A DNA stretch of 64,000 bases. Source: Viridibacillus sp050279675 (GTDB taxonomy: Bacteria; Bacillota; Bacilli; Bacillales_A; Planococcaceae). A program made the translations under genes and the position numbers. This document shows, piece after piece, positions 52,701 to 61,444 of the stretch (positions are counted from its first letter, which is position 1; every line of letters starts with the position of its first letter). The notes below the pieces were generated by a model. It was not told the origin of the DNA. It did not search any database and saw nothing but the letters and a program-made list of their open reading frames with translations. The DNA is taken from NCBI RefSeq assembly GCF_050279675.1, contig NZ_JBNNUK010000010.1:1-64000 (forward strand), read 5' to 3'.

Positions 52701-54505
52701 GGAATTCAAAATCAGGTGACACACCATTATTTGGTTCTAGTCAACCACCTGTTTATAAAAGTGAAATTCAACGTAAAAAAATTGCACAAATTGTTTCAAA
52801 TTTTATAAATGATATTAAAACAAAAAATCCAAAAGAAAATATTATTTCTCTTGGGGATTTCAATGATTACCAATTTACTGAATCTCTAAAAATTCATGAA
52901 GGTAAGAATATGACGAATATGATTCATAAAGTAGAAGAATCCGATCGTTACACATATCTTTACCAAGGGAATTCCCAAGTGTTAGATCATATTCTAGTTT
53001 CTAATAACTTAGTAAATAAAACCGCAATTGATATCCTTCATATCAATGCTGATTTTACAGATATGGCTGGTCGAGCAAGTGATCATGACCCTGTTTTGGT
53101 ACAAGTCGATTTGGATGAAGAATCAGAAGTTGAACCAGTGAAACCAGAAAAAACGTATGATTTGGTTAATTTTAAAACAAAGAAATTGACTATTACGAAA
53201 CCAAGTGTTGCCGTACATTTAGATGGGGCATCTATCATCACAGAAGGTATCTTATTAAAAAGTAATTATGCAGAACTGAATGGTGCTGGATTCAAAACAA
53301 CAAAAGTCATGATAGCCGCAAATAAAGAAGGGGCTATAATAGATTTAAAAGGTACAGAAATGAAAGAGATAATTATTGATGGGCAAAACGTTAGCGAAAT
53401 AAGAGGTGCAGAAAATATTCAAAGCATTGAGTTTATTAACGGTGCCAAAGCAGAACGAATTAAATTTACGAATACGAAAGGGGAACCCATTGAGGTTCCT
53501 TCTTTCCCTTCTGAAAATAAAGCACCAGTTGTAACGAGTGAAATTCCAAACAAAACGGTAAAGACTGGGGAGATGGTTTCGGTGTTACTTACAAACCACT
53601 TCTCTGATCCTGATGGTGACAAACTAACATTCACAGCAACAAAAGGTAATGTCAACCAAGCGACTGCTACACTGACACTTTTACTTGAAGAAGGAAGCTA
53701 TATTATTGGTGTTACAGCTACTGACGGTAAAAAAGAAGTAACAACTAATTTCTCTGTAACTGTTACTGCAGCCGATGTTCCAGCTGACGATTATTATAAA
53801 GACGCAATGGGGAAAACTGGTCAAGCTTTAAAAACAGCATTACATGACATTATAGATGAGCATAAACAATTAACTTACGACCAAGCATGGGAAGCGTTAA
53901 GAGAAACAGATGAAGACCCAAATAACTCAAATAATGTGATTTTGTTTTATTCGGGAGAATCACGCTCTAAAACCCGTAACGGAGGAAATGTTGGTGACTG
54001 GAACCGAGAACATACATGGGCAAAATCACATGGAAACTTTGGTACAACTAAAGGTCCCGGTACAGATATCCACCATTTACGTCCAACTGATGTGAACGTG
54101 AACAGTAGCCGAGGTAATCTAGATTTTGATAACGGCGGTAGTCCAGTTGCAGGGTGTAATGGTTGTTTTAAGACTTCTAATTCATTCGAACCACCTAATA
54201 GAGTAAAAGGTGACGTTGCCAGAATACTATTATATATGGCAACACGCTATGAACAAGGTGATAAAGTAGATCTCGAATTAAATGAAAAATTGAATAATGG
54301 AACTGCCCCGTATCATGGCAAGCTTTCTGTATTGTTACAATGGCATTTACAAGATCCAGTCGATGAGTTTGAAATGAACCGAAATAATGTCATTCAAGAA
54401 TGGCAAGGCAACCGTAATCCATTCATTGATCATCCTGAATGGGTAAAGCTCATTTGGGGAACACAAAGCAACAGTAAATTAAGCACAGACAACTTAGCAT
54501 CTTAA
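49727..54505 (+). CDS. Secreted multidomain protein with two nuclease domains (EEP and endonuclease I)
   Basis: 1592 residues; signal peptide (LLSVSLAASLILPTLSTSVEA). Order: lamin-tail domain ~36-190; chitobiase C-like domain ~215-290 (IYYTLDGSDPTTSS); OB folds ~295-465; second chitobiase-like domain ~470-545; ExeM-type region ~550-800; endonuclease/exonuclease/phosphatase domain ~820-1125 (VASYNLENFS, GVTEVQDNNG, GDFNDYQ, SDHDPVLVQVD); linker ~1140-1260; cadherin-like domain ~1263-1345; endonuclease I domain ~1353-1580 (DWNREHTWAKSHG, GTDIHHLRPTDVNVNSSRGN). Both active sites look complete. AAGGAGA precedes the ATG. With the upstream nucleotidase it would turn extracellular DNA into nucleosides and phosphate. 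No LPXTG anchor. Confidence 0.9.
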   Translation: MSKGKWKKGLNSLLSVSLAASLILPTLSTSVEAATNATDLIISEYIEGSSSNKAIELYNGTGSSIDLSNYTLELYANGSTAATASLKLSGTLDNKKTYVLYNNAANADIKSKGNGANSTVINFNGDDPVVLKRSDVVVDSIGQVGSKDNWGADVTLIRKSTVTTGDTVINDVFDKTIEWEAFPKDDSSNLGSHTMVDDSTPPTENKVESVSVSTPSSSVPKGTIITLSTNTLGATIYYTLDGSDPTTSSTVFSEPIVINENMMIKAFAVKDGLDNSSISEFTYTVVGESATQTIADARTKAMGETVTIKGIVAAKLKNTLSVQDATGGIAVRPVGLNAVVGDEVTLTGKLADYRGLLQLDGATIVESKKNVGEPQPKVITGADVKEENESQLVTVKNVSLTTVQDGGSWANFTGNDGTEFIVRDETNASGLTANTKYESITGIVQQFDNDYQIIPRSTTDIVVDSTTLAPAVATPGSGTYVKDTAVTLSTSSANAEIYYTIDGTDPTIASTKYEKPIQITKTTTLKAMVKAQDGKLSEVSTFNYTIADRFEIHDIQGDKHATPFNNQIVEAIEGVVTYSFKLGTANYYTIQTPDDLADSNPNTSEAILLYSGNKAWPIKVGDLVSVTGKVSEYAYDGYSDRQDTDLKTTQINVRDDQGGKVSVIKSGVKLPEPIIIDEDKMSLKAIDSDNLSVFNPTVDAIDFWESIEGMRVQVGNVKTVAPQDNGDLVTVLESAKTNSLHGGVLYKENNQNPNRIQFRLEPNGTARDFEVATGDRFNGPITGIVGYSYQNFKIYASLDEMKAAHRKGNATPEKTTIVKADDKLTVASYNLENFSNNKTSTSDSKASKLARAIGIDMQSPDIVGVTEVQDNNGESVGDSKADQSYARLITAIKAASGVEYKYVNIDPVNNQDGGAPNANIRVGFLYNPNRVTLTNGNPQGDAKTAVGYEDGKLTLNPGRIDPTNEAFNSSRKPLAAQFNFQGENVVVIANHWNSKSGDTPLFGSSQPPVYKSEIQRKKIAQIVSNFINDIKTKNPKENIISLGDFNDYQFTESLKIHEGKNMTNMIHKVEESDRYTYLYQGNSQVLDHILVSNNLVNKTAIDILHINADFTDMAGRASDHDPVLVQVDLDEESEVEPVKPEKTYDLVNFKTKKLTITKPSVAVHLDGASIITEGILLKSNYAELNGAGFKTTKVMIAANKEGAIIDLKGTEMKEIIIDGQNVSEIRGAENIQSIEFINGAKAERIKFTNTKGEPIEVPSFPSENKAPVVTSEIPNKTVKTGEMVSVLLTNHFSDPDGDKLTFTATKGNVNQATATLTLLLEEGSYIIGVTATDGKKEVTTNFSVTVTAADVPADDYYKDAMGKTGQALKTALHDIIDEHKQLTYDQAWEALRETDEDPNNSNNVILFYSGESRSKTRNGGNVGDWNREHTWAKSHGNFGTTKGPGTDIHHLRPTDVNVNSSRGNLDFDNGGSPVAGCNGCFKTSNSFEPPNRVKGDVARILLYMATRYEQGDKVDLELNEKLNNGTAPYHGKLSVLLQWHLQDPVDEFEMNRNNVIQEWQGNRNPFIDHPEWVKLIWGTQSNSKLSTDNLAS

Positions 54506-54752
54506 GTACTACTGCTCAATAAAATATGCGGTGTATAGATATTTGTGTAACCTTTGTTCTGGATATTAATAAAACATAAATTATGTTGAGGGGATTTATT
54601 TTTGTGTTATTCAGAAATATTTCCCTTCAATTTGCATTTTTTATCTCATTTTATTTGGCGTTTACTAATTGCATCTAAAGCATAAAGGGAAAATTAGCAA
54701 CTTATCCTACGAATGAAGTTCTAGATGTATCATTTAAAGGGGAATATATGTA

Positions 54753-54801
54753 AAATTAAAACCTCGCACTGACAATTATCAGTACGAGGTTTTAATTTTA
54801 C
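54753..54801. terminator. Long bidirectional terminator
   Basis: AAAATTAAAACCTCG / CGAGGTTTTAATTTT with inner ACTGA/TCAGT; nearly perfect 20-bp stem. It ends the nuclease transcript from the left and the decayed transducer from the right. Confidence 0.85.
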
Positions 54802-55352
54802 ATAGCAGTTAAGCTTTTAGTCGCATCATGGATAGGTTCCGAATTCTGCTGAATTGAATTTAAGTTTCCGTTTAAATCCTGCACACCTATAAATAATTAT
54901 TGCTAGACAGCTTTTCTAGAGAGCAAAGTATTTTTGTCATTTCAACGATATCACTAGTTGTCTCAGAAGTAACCGCACTAAGAGAAATGGAGTTAGATTG
55001 AATTATATCCATGATTTCTGACTTTCGCTCATTTTCTTTTGTGAGAGCTTCTTGATGTGTCTTCAGTTCTTAAACTGTTAATCGAACTGTTTTGATTAAT
55101 AATTTTACCAAATGAATATTCTTTTTCGAGATTTTCATGAAATTTTGCTACAATGGATTCAATGTTTTTGACAAGAGTAGGTTTCATAATGTGTAAAGTA
55201 GCTAAGTCGTTTTTAGTTAGCTGAATCATATCCATCTGTATATATATGGACGGGTTTAGCGAATTAGATATAACAATGTTATTAAATTCTTGGGAAACTA
55301 ATATTTCTAGAGATGTATTTATAGGCTTTGACTTTCTTGTGAGAAAAGACAA
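54798..55352 (-). pseudogene. Decayed globin-coupled aerotaxis transducer (HemAT-like)
   Basis: The N-terminal 100 codons carry a heme-globin start (MIQLTKNDLATLHIMKPTL, VKNIESIVAKFHENLEKE, IINQNSSINSL) that matches the first half of B. subtilis HemAT. The frame then shifts into methyl-accepting chemotaxis coiled coil (LTKENERKSEIMDIIQSNSI, LSAVTSETTSDIVEMTKI), meets a TAG, and a third frame gives a typical transducer C-terminus (GVQDLNGNLNSIQQNSE, ending DATKSLTAM). The second half of the globin, including the proximal histidine region, and most of the signalling domain are deleted. Confidence 0.8.
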
Positions 55353-55441
55353 TTTACTCGCTCCTTTAACATTATAGTAAGTATGATATAAAGTTTTTCT
55401 ATTTTATTTGAAAGTAAAAACGAAAGAAGTGAATAGCTGAT

Positions 55442-56956
55442 ATGAAAGTCCTTGGAATTAATGGAGATTACCCTCAGGATTGGGTGAGAGTCTTCAATCA
55501 TATTACAAATTTGTTTTTTGAGGATTCGAAAGTTTCGAAAACAGAAAAAGATACGGATTTAAATGTTTATTTTGAATGGCATATAGAAGCCAATCATACA
55601 GTAACAACAACCGCTGAATTACATTCAGATGGTGAAACGTATTTAAGTAAATTTGTTCAAGAGTACGCTGATGAAGCTAATGAAAAGGAACAAAACATTC
55701 GACTGAAGAGAGCATTATCTCATGTGCTTTTAGACACACTTGAAAAACTGACGGGCATTCACCAGAAATGGGGTATCTTAACGGGTATACGTCCTACAAA
55801 GCTGTATCATAAATTTAGAAAAAGTGGATTAACTGATTTAGAAATTCATACTAAGTTAAAAGAAGAATTTAGACTATCAGATGAAAAAATAACGCTAATG
55901 AAAAAAATAGTAGATCGTCAGCTCACGACTATTCCAGATTTAGATACAATAGGTAATGAAGTGAGTATTTATATTGGTATTCCATTTTGTCCTACAAAAT
56001 GTGCTTACTGTACATTCCCTGCGTATGCTATCCATCGTAAAAATGGCCGAGTAGAGTCATTCTTAGATGGGCTTCATATTGAGATTCGTGAAATGGGGAA
56101 ATGGTTAAAGGAACGTGATATGAAAATTACATCTATTTATTGGGGTGGAGGAACACCCACATCTATAGAAGCTGATGAGATGGATGCATTATATCAAACG
56201 ATGTATGAATCATTTCCACACGCTGAATCGATTCGTGAAGTGACTGTGGAGGCTGGACGCCCAGATACAATTACCCCTGCAAAATTAGATGTCTTAAAAA
56301 AATGGGGAATTGACCGTATTAGTGTTAATCCACAATCCTACACAGATGAAACATTAAAGGCGATTGGACGTCACCATACAGTTCAGGAGACTATTGATAA
56401 GTTCTGGCTTTCTCGTAATATGGGAATGAATAATATTAATATGGATTTAATTATCGGCTTACCAAATGAAGGTCTAGAAGAATTTGAAAATTCGCTAGCT
56501 GAAACAGAAAAAATGCAACCGGAATCACTAACCGTGCATACATTATCATTTAAACGTGCTTCAGAAATGACGCATAACAAACAAAAATATAAAGTTGCAG
56601 ACCGTGAAACAGCTGAGAAAATGATGCATCGTGCACATGAATGGACTACAGATAATAACTACGAGCCGTATTACTTATATCGTCAAAAAAATATTTTAGG
56701 GAATCTTGAAAACGTAGGATATTCTAAAAAAGGTGAAGAAAGTATATATAACATTGTGATTATGGAAGAGGTTCAAACAATAATAGGACTTGGTTGTGGA
56801 GCTTCAAGTAAATTCGTTAATGCAGAAACAGGCAAGATTACACAATTCCATAATCCTAAAGATCCTGCAGCTTATATTATGACATTTGAAGATGCTATTG
56901 ATAAAAAGCTAGAAATTCTTGATGAACTATATAAAGAAGAACCTGAATTAATATAA
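55442..56956 (+). CDS. hemZ: Oxygen-independent coproporphyrinogen III dehydrogenase-like HemZ
   Basis: 504 residues (B. subtilis HemZ 501). Radical SAM protein with cluster cysteines Cys183, Cys187 and Cys190 (PFCPTKCAYC), the SAM motif YWGGGTPTS and the C-terminal HemN-like domain. About 170 extra residues at the N-terminus are characteristic of HemZ. It acts in anaerobic haem synthesis, though part of this family may serve haem handling instead. GAAGTGA is upstream of the ATG. Ended by a terminator shared with the convergent cdaR-like gene. Confidence 0.9.
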   Translation: MKVLGINGDYPQDWVRVFNHITNLFFEDSKVSKTEKDTDLNVYFEWHIEANHTVTTTAELHSDGETYLSKFVQEYADEANEKEQNIRLKRALSHVLLDTLEKLTGIHQKWGILTGIRPTKLYHKFRKSGLTDLEIHTKLKEEFRLSDEKITLMKKIVDRQLTTIPDLDTIGNEVSIYIGIPFCPTKCAYCTFPAYAIHRKNGRVESFLDGLHIEIREMGKWLKERDMKITSIYWGGGTPTSIEADEMDALYQTMYESFPHAESIREVTVEAGRPDTITPAKLDVLKKWGIDRISVNPQSYTDETLKAIGRHHTVQETIDKFWLSRNMGMNNINMDLIIGLPNEGLEEFENSLAETEKMQPESLTVHTLSFKRASEMTHNKQKYKVADRETAEKMMHRAHEWTTDNNYEPYYLYRQKNILGNLENVGYSKKGEESIYNIVIMEEVQTIIGLGCGASSKFVNAETGKITQFHNPKDPAAYIMTFEDAIDKKLEILDELYKEEPELI

Positions 56957-57003
56957 AAAAATAGGTGAACATCTCTAATCAAGTGATGTTCACCTATTTT
57001 TAT
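56957..57003. terminator. Convergent terminator
   Basis: AAATAGGTGAACATC / GATGTTCACCTATTT stem with an 11-base loop flanked by A and T runs. Confidence 0.9.
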
Positions 57004-58075
57004 TTCTTAACCAAAGGGCGATTTGAAGAATGATTGCCTCTTGGAATATGGCAGGATTATAACCGGTTATTTCATGTATTTGATTTAAGCGATATGTCAG
57101 TGTATGTCGGTGAATCCCTAGTTCTTCAGAACAAACTGTAAGTTGTTGATTATGTGAAAAATAGACAACCAACGTATGTATAAGTTTATTATTTAAATCT
57201 TTTAATGTACGATTCGTGAAGAGCAAAGCTTCCTGAGAATCACTTTTTTTTAGTAAAGAAAAAACTTCAACTTCTTCAAAAAAGTTGATCGTTTTTGTTT
57301 TGTCACCGTACTCAATGGCGTTTCTTGCTGTTTCATAAGAGTTAAATACTTTTTCTAATGTTTGAACTGGTTGACCGATGCCCATTTTAACAATGAAATA
57401 TTTTTTTACTTGAGTCAACAACAGCGTTAGTTTGTCTACAATCGCTTTAGCATCCATACCAGATACTAAAATGAAATGCTCATTTAATTGATATCTACCA
57501 AAGATGACAGATTCATGGATAAAAAAATCCTCCATATGTTCGACAAAAGATTGGTATGCTGTTAGTTTTGGTTCGATATCCAATGTAATACCATAAAAGG
57601 GCGGTGCATGAAAGAAGCCAATTTTAGACAAACGTTCTTTCATTACTTTTTGCAAAGGCTGTTGAGTCATCAAATCTTCGAAAATCGTTTCACGCAATTT
57701 ACGTTTCCATTCGCTTTGTGAGGCTATAAGTGCTTGGTGCACCATCATTTCAGTTGTTAACTGAACAAGCGGGGCCCATTCTGCAATATCATCTGGGTTA
57801 CCAGTAATACCAATTACACCTACAAGCTCATTTTGAAAGAAGATGGGTAAGTTAATACCAGGCTTTGCATTTTGGAAAAGATGATTGTTTTCTTCCGTAA
57901 TAATGAGCGGTTTTTCTGTTTCTGAAACAATTCTAGCCCCTCCATGTATACTTTCTACACGTAACCGATCTCCTGAAGCCAAAATTCTTCCATTTGTATG
58001 TACAACGTTTATATTGCGGTGCAAACGAAGCATGGTCTGTTCTACTATTTGGTTTGCTAACTGTTTTGATATCAT
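56990..58075 (-). CDS. CdaR-type sugar diacid/glycerate regulator
   Basis: 361 residues. N-terminal diacid-recognition domain (~5-135; TMLRLHRNINVVHTNGRILA, GINLPIFFQNELVGVIGITG), a central GGDEF-like region, and a C-terminal PucR-type helix-turn-helix (~300-355; SEELGIHRHTLTYRLNQIHE). CdaR in E. coli activates glycerate and galactarate genes. It is divergent from a glycerate kinase gene, its probable target, with glycerate or a diacid as the likely effector. GGAGGAAAATT precedes the ATG. Confidence 0.9.
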   Translation of the reverse strand: MISKQLANQIVEQTMLRLHRNINVVHTNGRILASGDRLRVESIHGGARIVSETEKPLIITEENNHLFQNAKPGINLPIFFQNELVGVIGITGNPDDIAEWAPLVQLTTEMMVHQALIASQSEWKRKLRETIFEDLMTQQPLQKVMKERLSKIGFFHAPPFYGITLDIEPKLTAYQSFVEHMEDFFIHESVIFGRYQLNEHFILVSGMDAKAIVDKLTLLLTQVKKYFIVKMGIGQPVQTLEKVFNSYETARNAIEYGDKTKTINFFEEVEVFSLLKKSDSQEALLFTNRTLKDLNNKLIHTLVVYFSHNQQLTVCSEELGIHRHTLTYRLNQIHEITGYNPAIFQEAIILQIALWLRNKNR

Positions 58076-58170
58076 AATTTTCCTCCGGAGTGTATAAAAA
58101 CTAGTTGTTATAATACAGGGGATTTATACGTTAAGTATAATGTAAAAAAATGAATTTATCACTATAATAA

Positions 58171-58185
58171 TTGTAAGCGCTTTAA
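58171..58185. promoter_or_regulatory. cre-like CcpA site before the glycerate kinase
   Basis: TTGTAAGCGCTTTAA agrees with the CcpA consensus in its left half and centre (WTGNAANCG). It lies 17 nt before the start codon, where binding would repress. Suggests carbon catabolite control. Confidence 0.5.
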
Positions 58186-58201
58186 TTTAGGGGGGATTGT
58201 T

Positions 58202-59335
58202 TTGAAAATCGTTGTTAGTCCGGACTCTTTTAAGGGGTCACTTACGGCTAAAGAAGCCGCAAAAGAAATGATAGCTGCTATTCATGAGATAAATCCAAAA
58301 ATTAAAACTGTACTATTACCTGTAGCAGATGGGGGTGAGGGGACACTAGAGCCACTAGTGGAAGCTACAAATGGTCAAATTGTTAGTGTGAGGGTACAAG
58401 ATCCAATAGGTCGACTGATTGAAGCTGAATACGGCATTTTAGGTAATAGGGAGACGTGTGTCATTGAAATGGCAAAGGCGTCTGGTTTAACGCTTTTGTC
58501 GAATGACGAAAGAAATCCACTTATCGCTTCAACTTATGGAACTGGACAGTTAATACGTGAGGCATTAGATGCTGGGTTCCGAAAATTCATTATAGGTATT
58601 GGGGGAAGTGCTACGAACGATGGAGGTACTGGTATGCTCAATGCACTTGGTATGAAGTTTTTAAATACTGATGGAAAGGAATTAGAACTTGGTGCAGAAG
58701 CACTTAGTACTCTATATAAAATTGATGATTCGTTTTTCGATGAACGCATAAAGGTATCTGAGTTTGTTATCGCATGTGACGTTGATAATCCATTTGTTGG
58801 GACGAATGGGACGACTACTATTTTCGGCCCACAAAAAGGAGTAACACCAGAAATGGTGCAACGAATTGATCATAATTTAACGATATTAGCAGATGCAATT
58901 GAAGCTTTGACAGGTGTTGCATTGCATAATGAACCCGGTGCAGGCGCTGCAGGCGGACTAGGTGGAGCATTTTTAGCTTTTTTTCCAGTAGTATTAAAAC
59001 CAGGGATAGAAGTCGTTATGAGAGCAATTGATTTTCATGGTCAAATTCATGGAGCATCATTGATTATTACAGGGGAGGGAAAATCAGATGCTCAAACACT
59101 TTCGGGGAAAGCACCCATCGGCATCGCAAATGCAGCAAAAAAATTGCAAATCCCAGTTGTCTTAATTTCAGGTTATGTAGATGGGGATAGTTACTCATCA
59201 CTATCTGAACATTTCTTGGCAATCGCAAGCGTAGCAAATGAATCGGTTACACAGCAAGAATCAATTCAAAATGCAGCGATACATTTAAGAAGGAGGACAT
59301 TTGAAACGGTACAAAAAATCATAAAAGAAGTATAG
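58202..59335 (+). CDS. Glycerate kinase
   Basis: 377 residues from TTG 58202, after GGGGGG. Family I glycerate kinase (GlxK/GarK): KIVVSPDSFKGSLTAKEAA at the start, LPVADGGEGT, GIGGSATNDGGTGML and the C-terminal GAAGGLGGAFLAF and TGEGKSDAQTLSGKAP segments. It phosphorylates glycerate (to 2-phosphoglycerate in this family) and feeds glycolysis. Control by the divergent CdaR-type gene and a cre-like site is likely. Confidence 0.93.
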   Translation: MKIVVSPDSFKGSLTAKEAAKEMIAAIHEINPKIKTVLLPVADGGEGTLEPLVEATNGQIVSVRVQDPIGRLIEAEYGILGNRETCVIEMAKASGLTLLSNDERNPLIASTYGTGQLIREALDAGFRKFIIGIGGSATNDGGTGMLNALGMKFLNTDGKELELGAEALSTLYKIDDSFFDERIKVSEFVIACDVDNPFVGTNGTTTIFGPQKGVTPEMVQRIDHNLTILADAIEALTGVALHNEPGAGAAGGLGGAFLAFFPVVLKPGIEVVMRAIDFHGQIHGASLIITGEGKSDAQTLSGKAPIGIANAAKKLQIPVVLISGYVDGDSYSSLSEHFLAIASVANESVTQQESIQNAAIHLRRRTFETVQKIIKEV

Positions 59336-59621
59336 AGGCGTAATACAAATTATTTCTAGTGATATTCTTAGGCGTTCTCTTTATCTTACTAAATGGTATA
59401 GGTTGAGATTTGTAGTATGTTTGAATGTGCTAATGAAGTAATAATTAATAATGGTTCTTAAGTAAATGCCGATTTATTTTCAATAGGTATAGCTTAAGTG
59501 CTTTTTCTGTCTAATTAAAATTTTATTGTATCTAAATATTGGAATAATAAAGATTAATCATGAATAACGTCGCCAGTGAATATGTTAACTAAAGAGAACT
59601 ATCACTAAAGGTGGTGTAGCT

Positions 59622-60449
59622 ATGAATGAGAAAGAGGTAAAGAGTCTACTTTTAGAGTTACAAAGTGGCCAAAGGAGTTTGGCAAATGTAGCTGAGTATC
59701 ATTTTGTCTTTTCTATGATGGAGCATATTGGATCAAATGATGCTGAACTTCGAGATGAATTGATTTATCAAGTATTTTGGAAACTTATTCACAATAGGCA
59801 CCTATCAAATGAACTAATGATAGATATGCTAAATACGGCTCTTAGTGACATTTATTTATTTGATGAAATTGGTGAAAATGGCGTGGATAGCGTCTTCAAA
59901 CGCTCTTATACAGCTTTATTAATTGCTTTACTATTAAATCAAGACTTACAGCATCCATTTTTGACTGAAGAAATGATTGGAAAAGTGAAGGACAAGTTAG
60001 TTACATATTTAGATTTGGAAGAAGATATAAGGGGCTATGTGACAAATAAGGGATGGGCTCATAGTGTTACAAATACTGCGTATGCAGTTGATGAACTAGT
60101 AAAGAACCCAAAATTAAAAGTAGCTGATTATGATGAAATCTTTCAGTCATTAGTGAATAAAATTTTCACTTCGAAAGCAGTGTATCTTTCGGATGAGGAT
60201 GAGAGAGTAATCATGCCCATACTTACGATGCTTGAAAATGGATTATCTATTGATATAGCAAAAGGACTTTTCGAACGAATTCCGCCTTTTTTAGCCAAAC
60301 AAAAAGAGAAAGCATCTACTAAGAAGTTTGTTATTCTACAAGCGAACTGCAAGATGTTTTTAAAAAGCTTCTATTATATAGCATCTACGGATAAAAAGTA
60401 TGCTTTTATTGAAAGAAAAATTGAACGCTGTTTGACAGAAATTAGTTGA
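59622..60449 (+). CDS. DUF2785 family protein
   Basis: 275 residues, all alpha, no signal peptide or membrane span. The family signature lies at ~125-150 (DIRGYVTNKGWAHSVTNTAY, the GWAHS core being most conserved). DUF2785 proteins are cytoplasmic and uncharacterised. GGTGG is upstream of the ATG. About 285 bp before it contain no gene that I can see. No partner genes nearby. Confidence 0.8.
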   Translation: MNEKEVKSLLLELQSGQRSLANVAEYHFVFSMMEHIGSNDAELRDELIYQVFWKLIHNRHLSNELMIDMLNTALSDIYLFDEIGENGVDSVFKRSYTALLIALLLNQDLQHPFLTEEMIGKVKDKLVTYLDLEEDIRGYVTNKGWAHSVTNTAYAVDELVKNPKLKVADYDEIFQSLVNKIFTSKAVYLSDEDERVIMPILTMLENGLSIDIAKGLFERIPPFLAKQKEKASTKKFVILQANCKMFLKSFYYIASTDKKYAFIERKIERCLTEIS

Positions 60450-60667
60450 GTAATTTTTCATGGAGTGGTTTGTATCGCATTTTAAGTAGAATAAAAATGA
60501 AGAAATAGATTCAACAGGAAACTACTGCCTTGCATTAGCATTTTTCTTATTTGAGATAAAATGCCCATAAGTAAGCGAATTCTATCGAAATTAATATAAT
60601 TAACCTAAAATGCCTACCTGTAATATGATACAATATTGAGAAGTATGTGTTCGGAAGGTAGGGAGTT

Positions 60668-61276
60668 ATGGAGTTCAAAGTTTTACTAGCAGGCGGAATA
60701 ATCGCTAGTACATTAGTGATTTCAGGCTGCTCATCTGGTGAGATAGCAGAGAATAAACAGCAAGATAAAAGTGACGTTGCAGTAAATCGAGACTTAATGA
60801 ATATCGAAATAAAAGTCCCAGCTTCATTTTATGAAGGTGAAGATATAGATTCAATTATTGCAGATGCCAAGGAAAAAAAGAAATATATAAAAGTTGAAAA
60901 GAACAGTGATGGTTCTGTGACCTACATTATGTCACGTGAGCATCATGATACTCTGATGAAGGAAATGAAGGAGAGTACAGCTTCGAATGTAAATGAAATT
61001 GAAAGCGATTCAGAAATACCTTCAGTTCTTAAGGTTAGCTATAACAGTAATTTCTCTGAGTTTATAATGACAGTAGATAAAAAAGAGTTTGAAAATAGCT
61101 TCGATAGTTTTGTGGTATTCTCTTTAGGTATTGCAGGTATGTTCTATCAAGTCTTTGACGGAACAGCCGAGGAAGATTTGAAGGTTACTATCAAAATGAA
61201 AGATTCCAAGAATGGTAAAATATATAATGAAATAATTTATCCTGATGCATTGGATGATATGGGTGAAGAAAATTGA
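60668..61276 (+). CDS. Lipoprotein of unknown function, 202 residues
   Basis: Signal peptide KVLLAGGIIASTLVISGCSS with lipobox VISGC, so lipid-anchored at Cys21. The mature part (~22-202) is acidic: an antiparallel region with IEIKVPASFYEGEDIDSIIA and YIKVEKNSDGSVTYIMSREH, and helical segments near MKEMKEST and FDSFVVFSLGIAGMFYQVF. It resembles lipoproteins of Bacillus with no assigned role. GGTAGGGAG precedes the ATG; single gene. Confidence 0.8.
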   Translation: MEFKVLLAGGIIASTLVISGCSSGEIAENKQQDKSDVAVNRDLMNIEIKVPASFYEGEDIDSIIADAKEKKKYIKVEKNSDGSVTYIMSREHHDTLMKEMKESTASNVNEIESDSEIPSVLKVSYNSNFSEFIMTVDKKEFENSFDSFVVFSLGIAGMFYQVFDGTAEEDLKVTIKMKDSKNGKIYNEIIYPDALDDMGEEN

Positions 61277-61290
61277 AACCCTTTATAGTA

Positions 61291-61326
61291 GGTCATTAGC
61301 AAAGAATCTTATGCTAATGATCTTTT
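61291..61326 (+). terminator. Terminator after the lipoprotein gene
   Basis: GTCATTAGCA / TGCTAATGAT stem with a 10-base loop followed by CTTTTT. Confidence 0.75.
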
Positions 61327-61444
61327 TGTATTATTGGAATGGCAATGTCGACTTATTTTAAAGAATTCTTAATATATGTAGCTTGAAATATGCTAGGATA
61401 GTGATAATACATAAATTTTTATTGTGATGAGGGAGACGATTATT

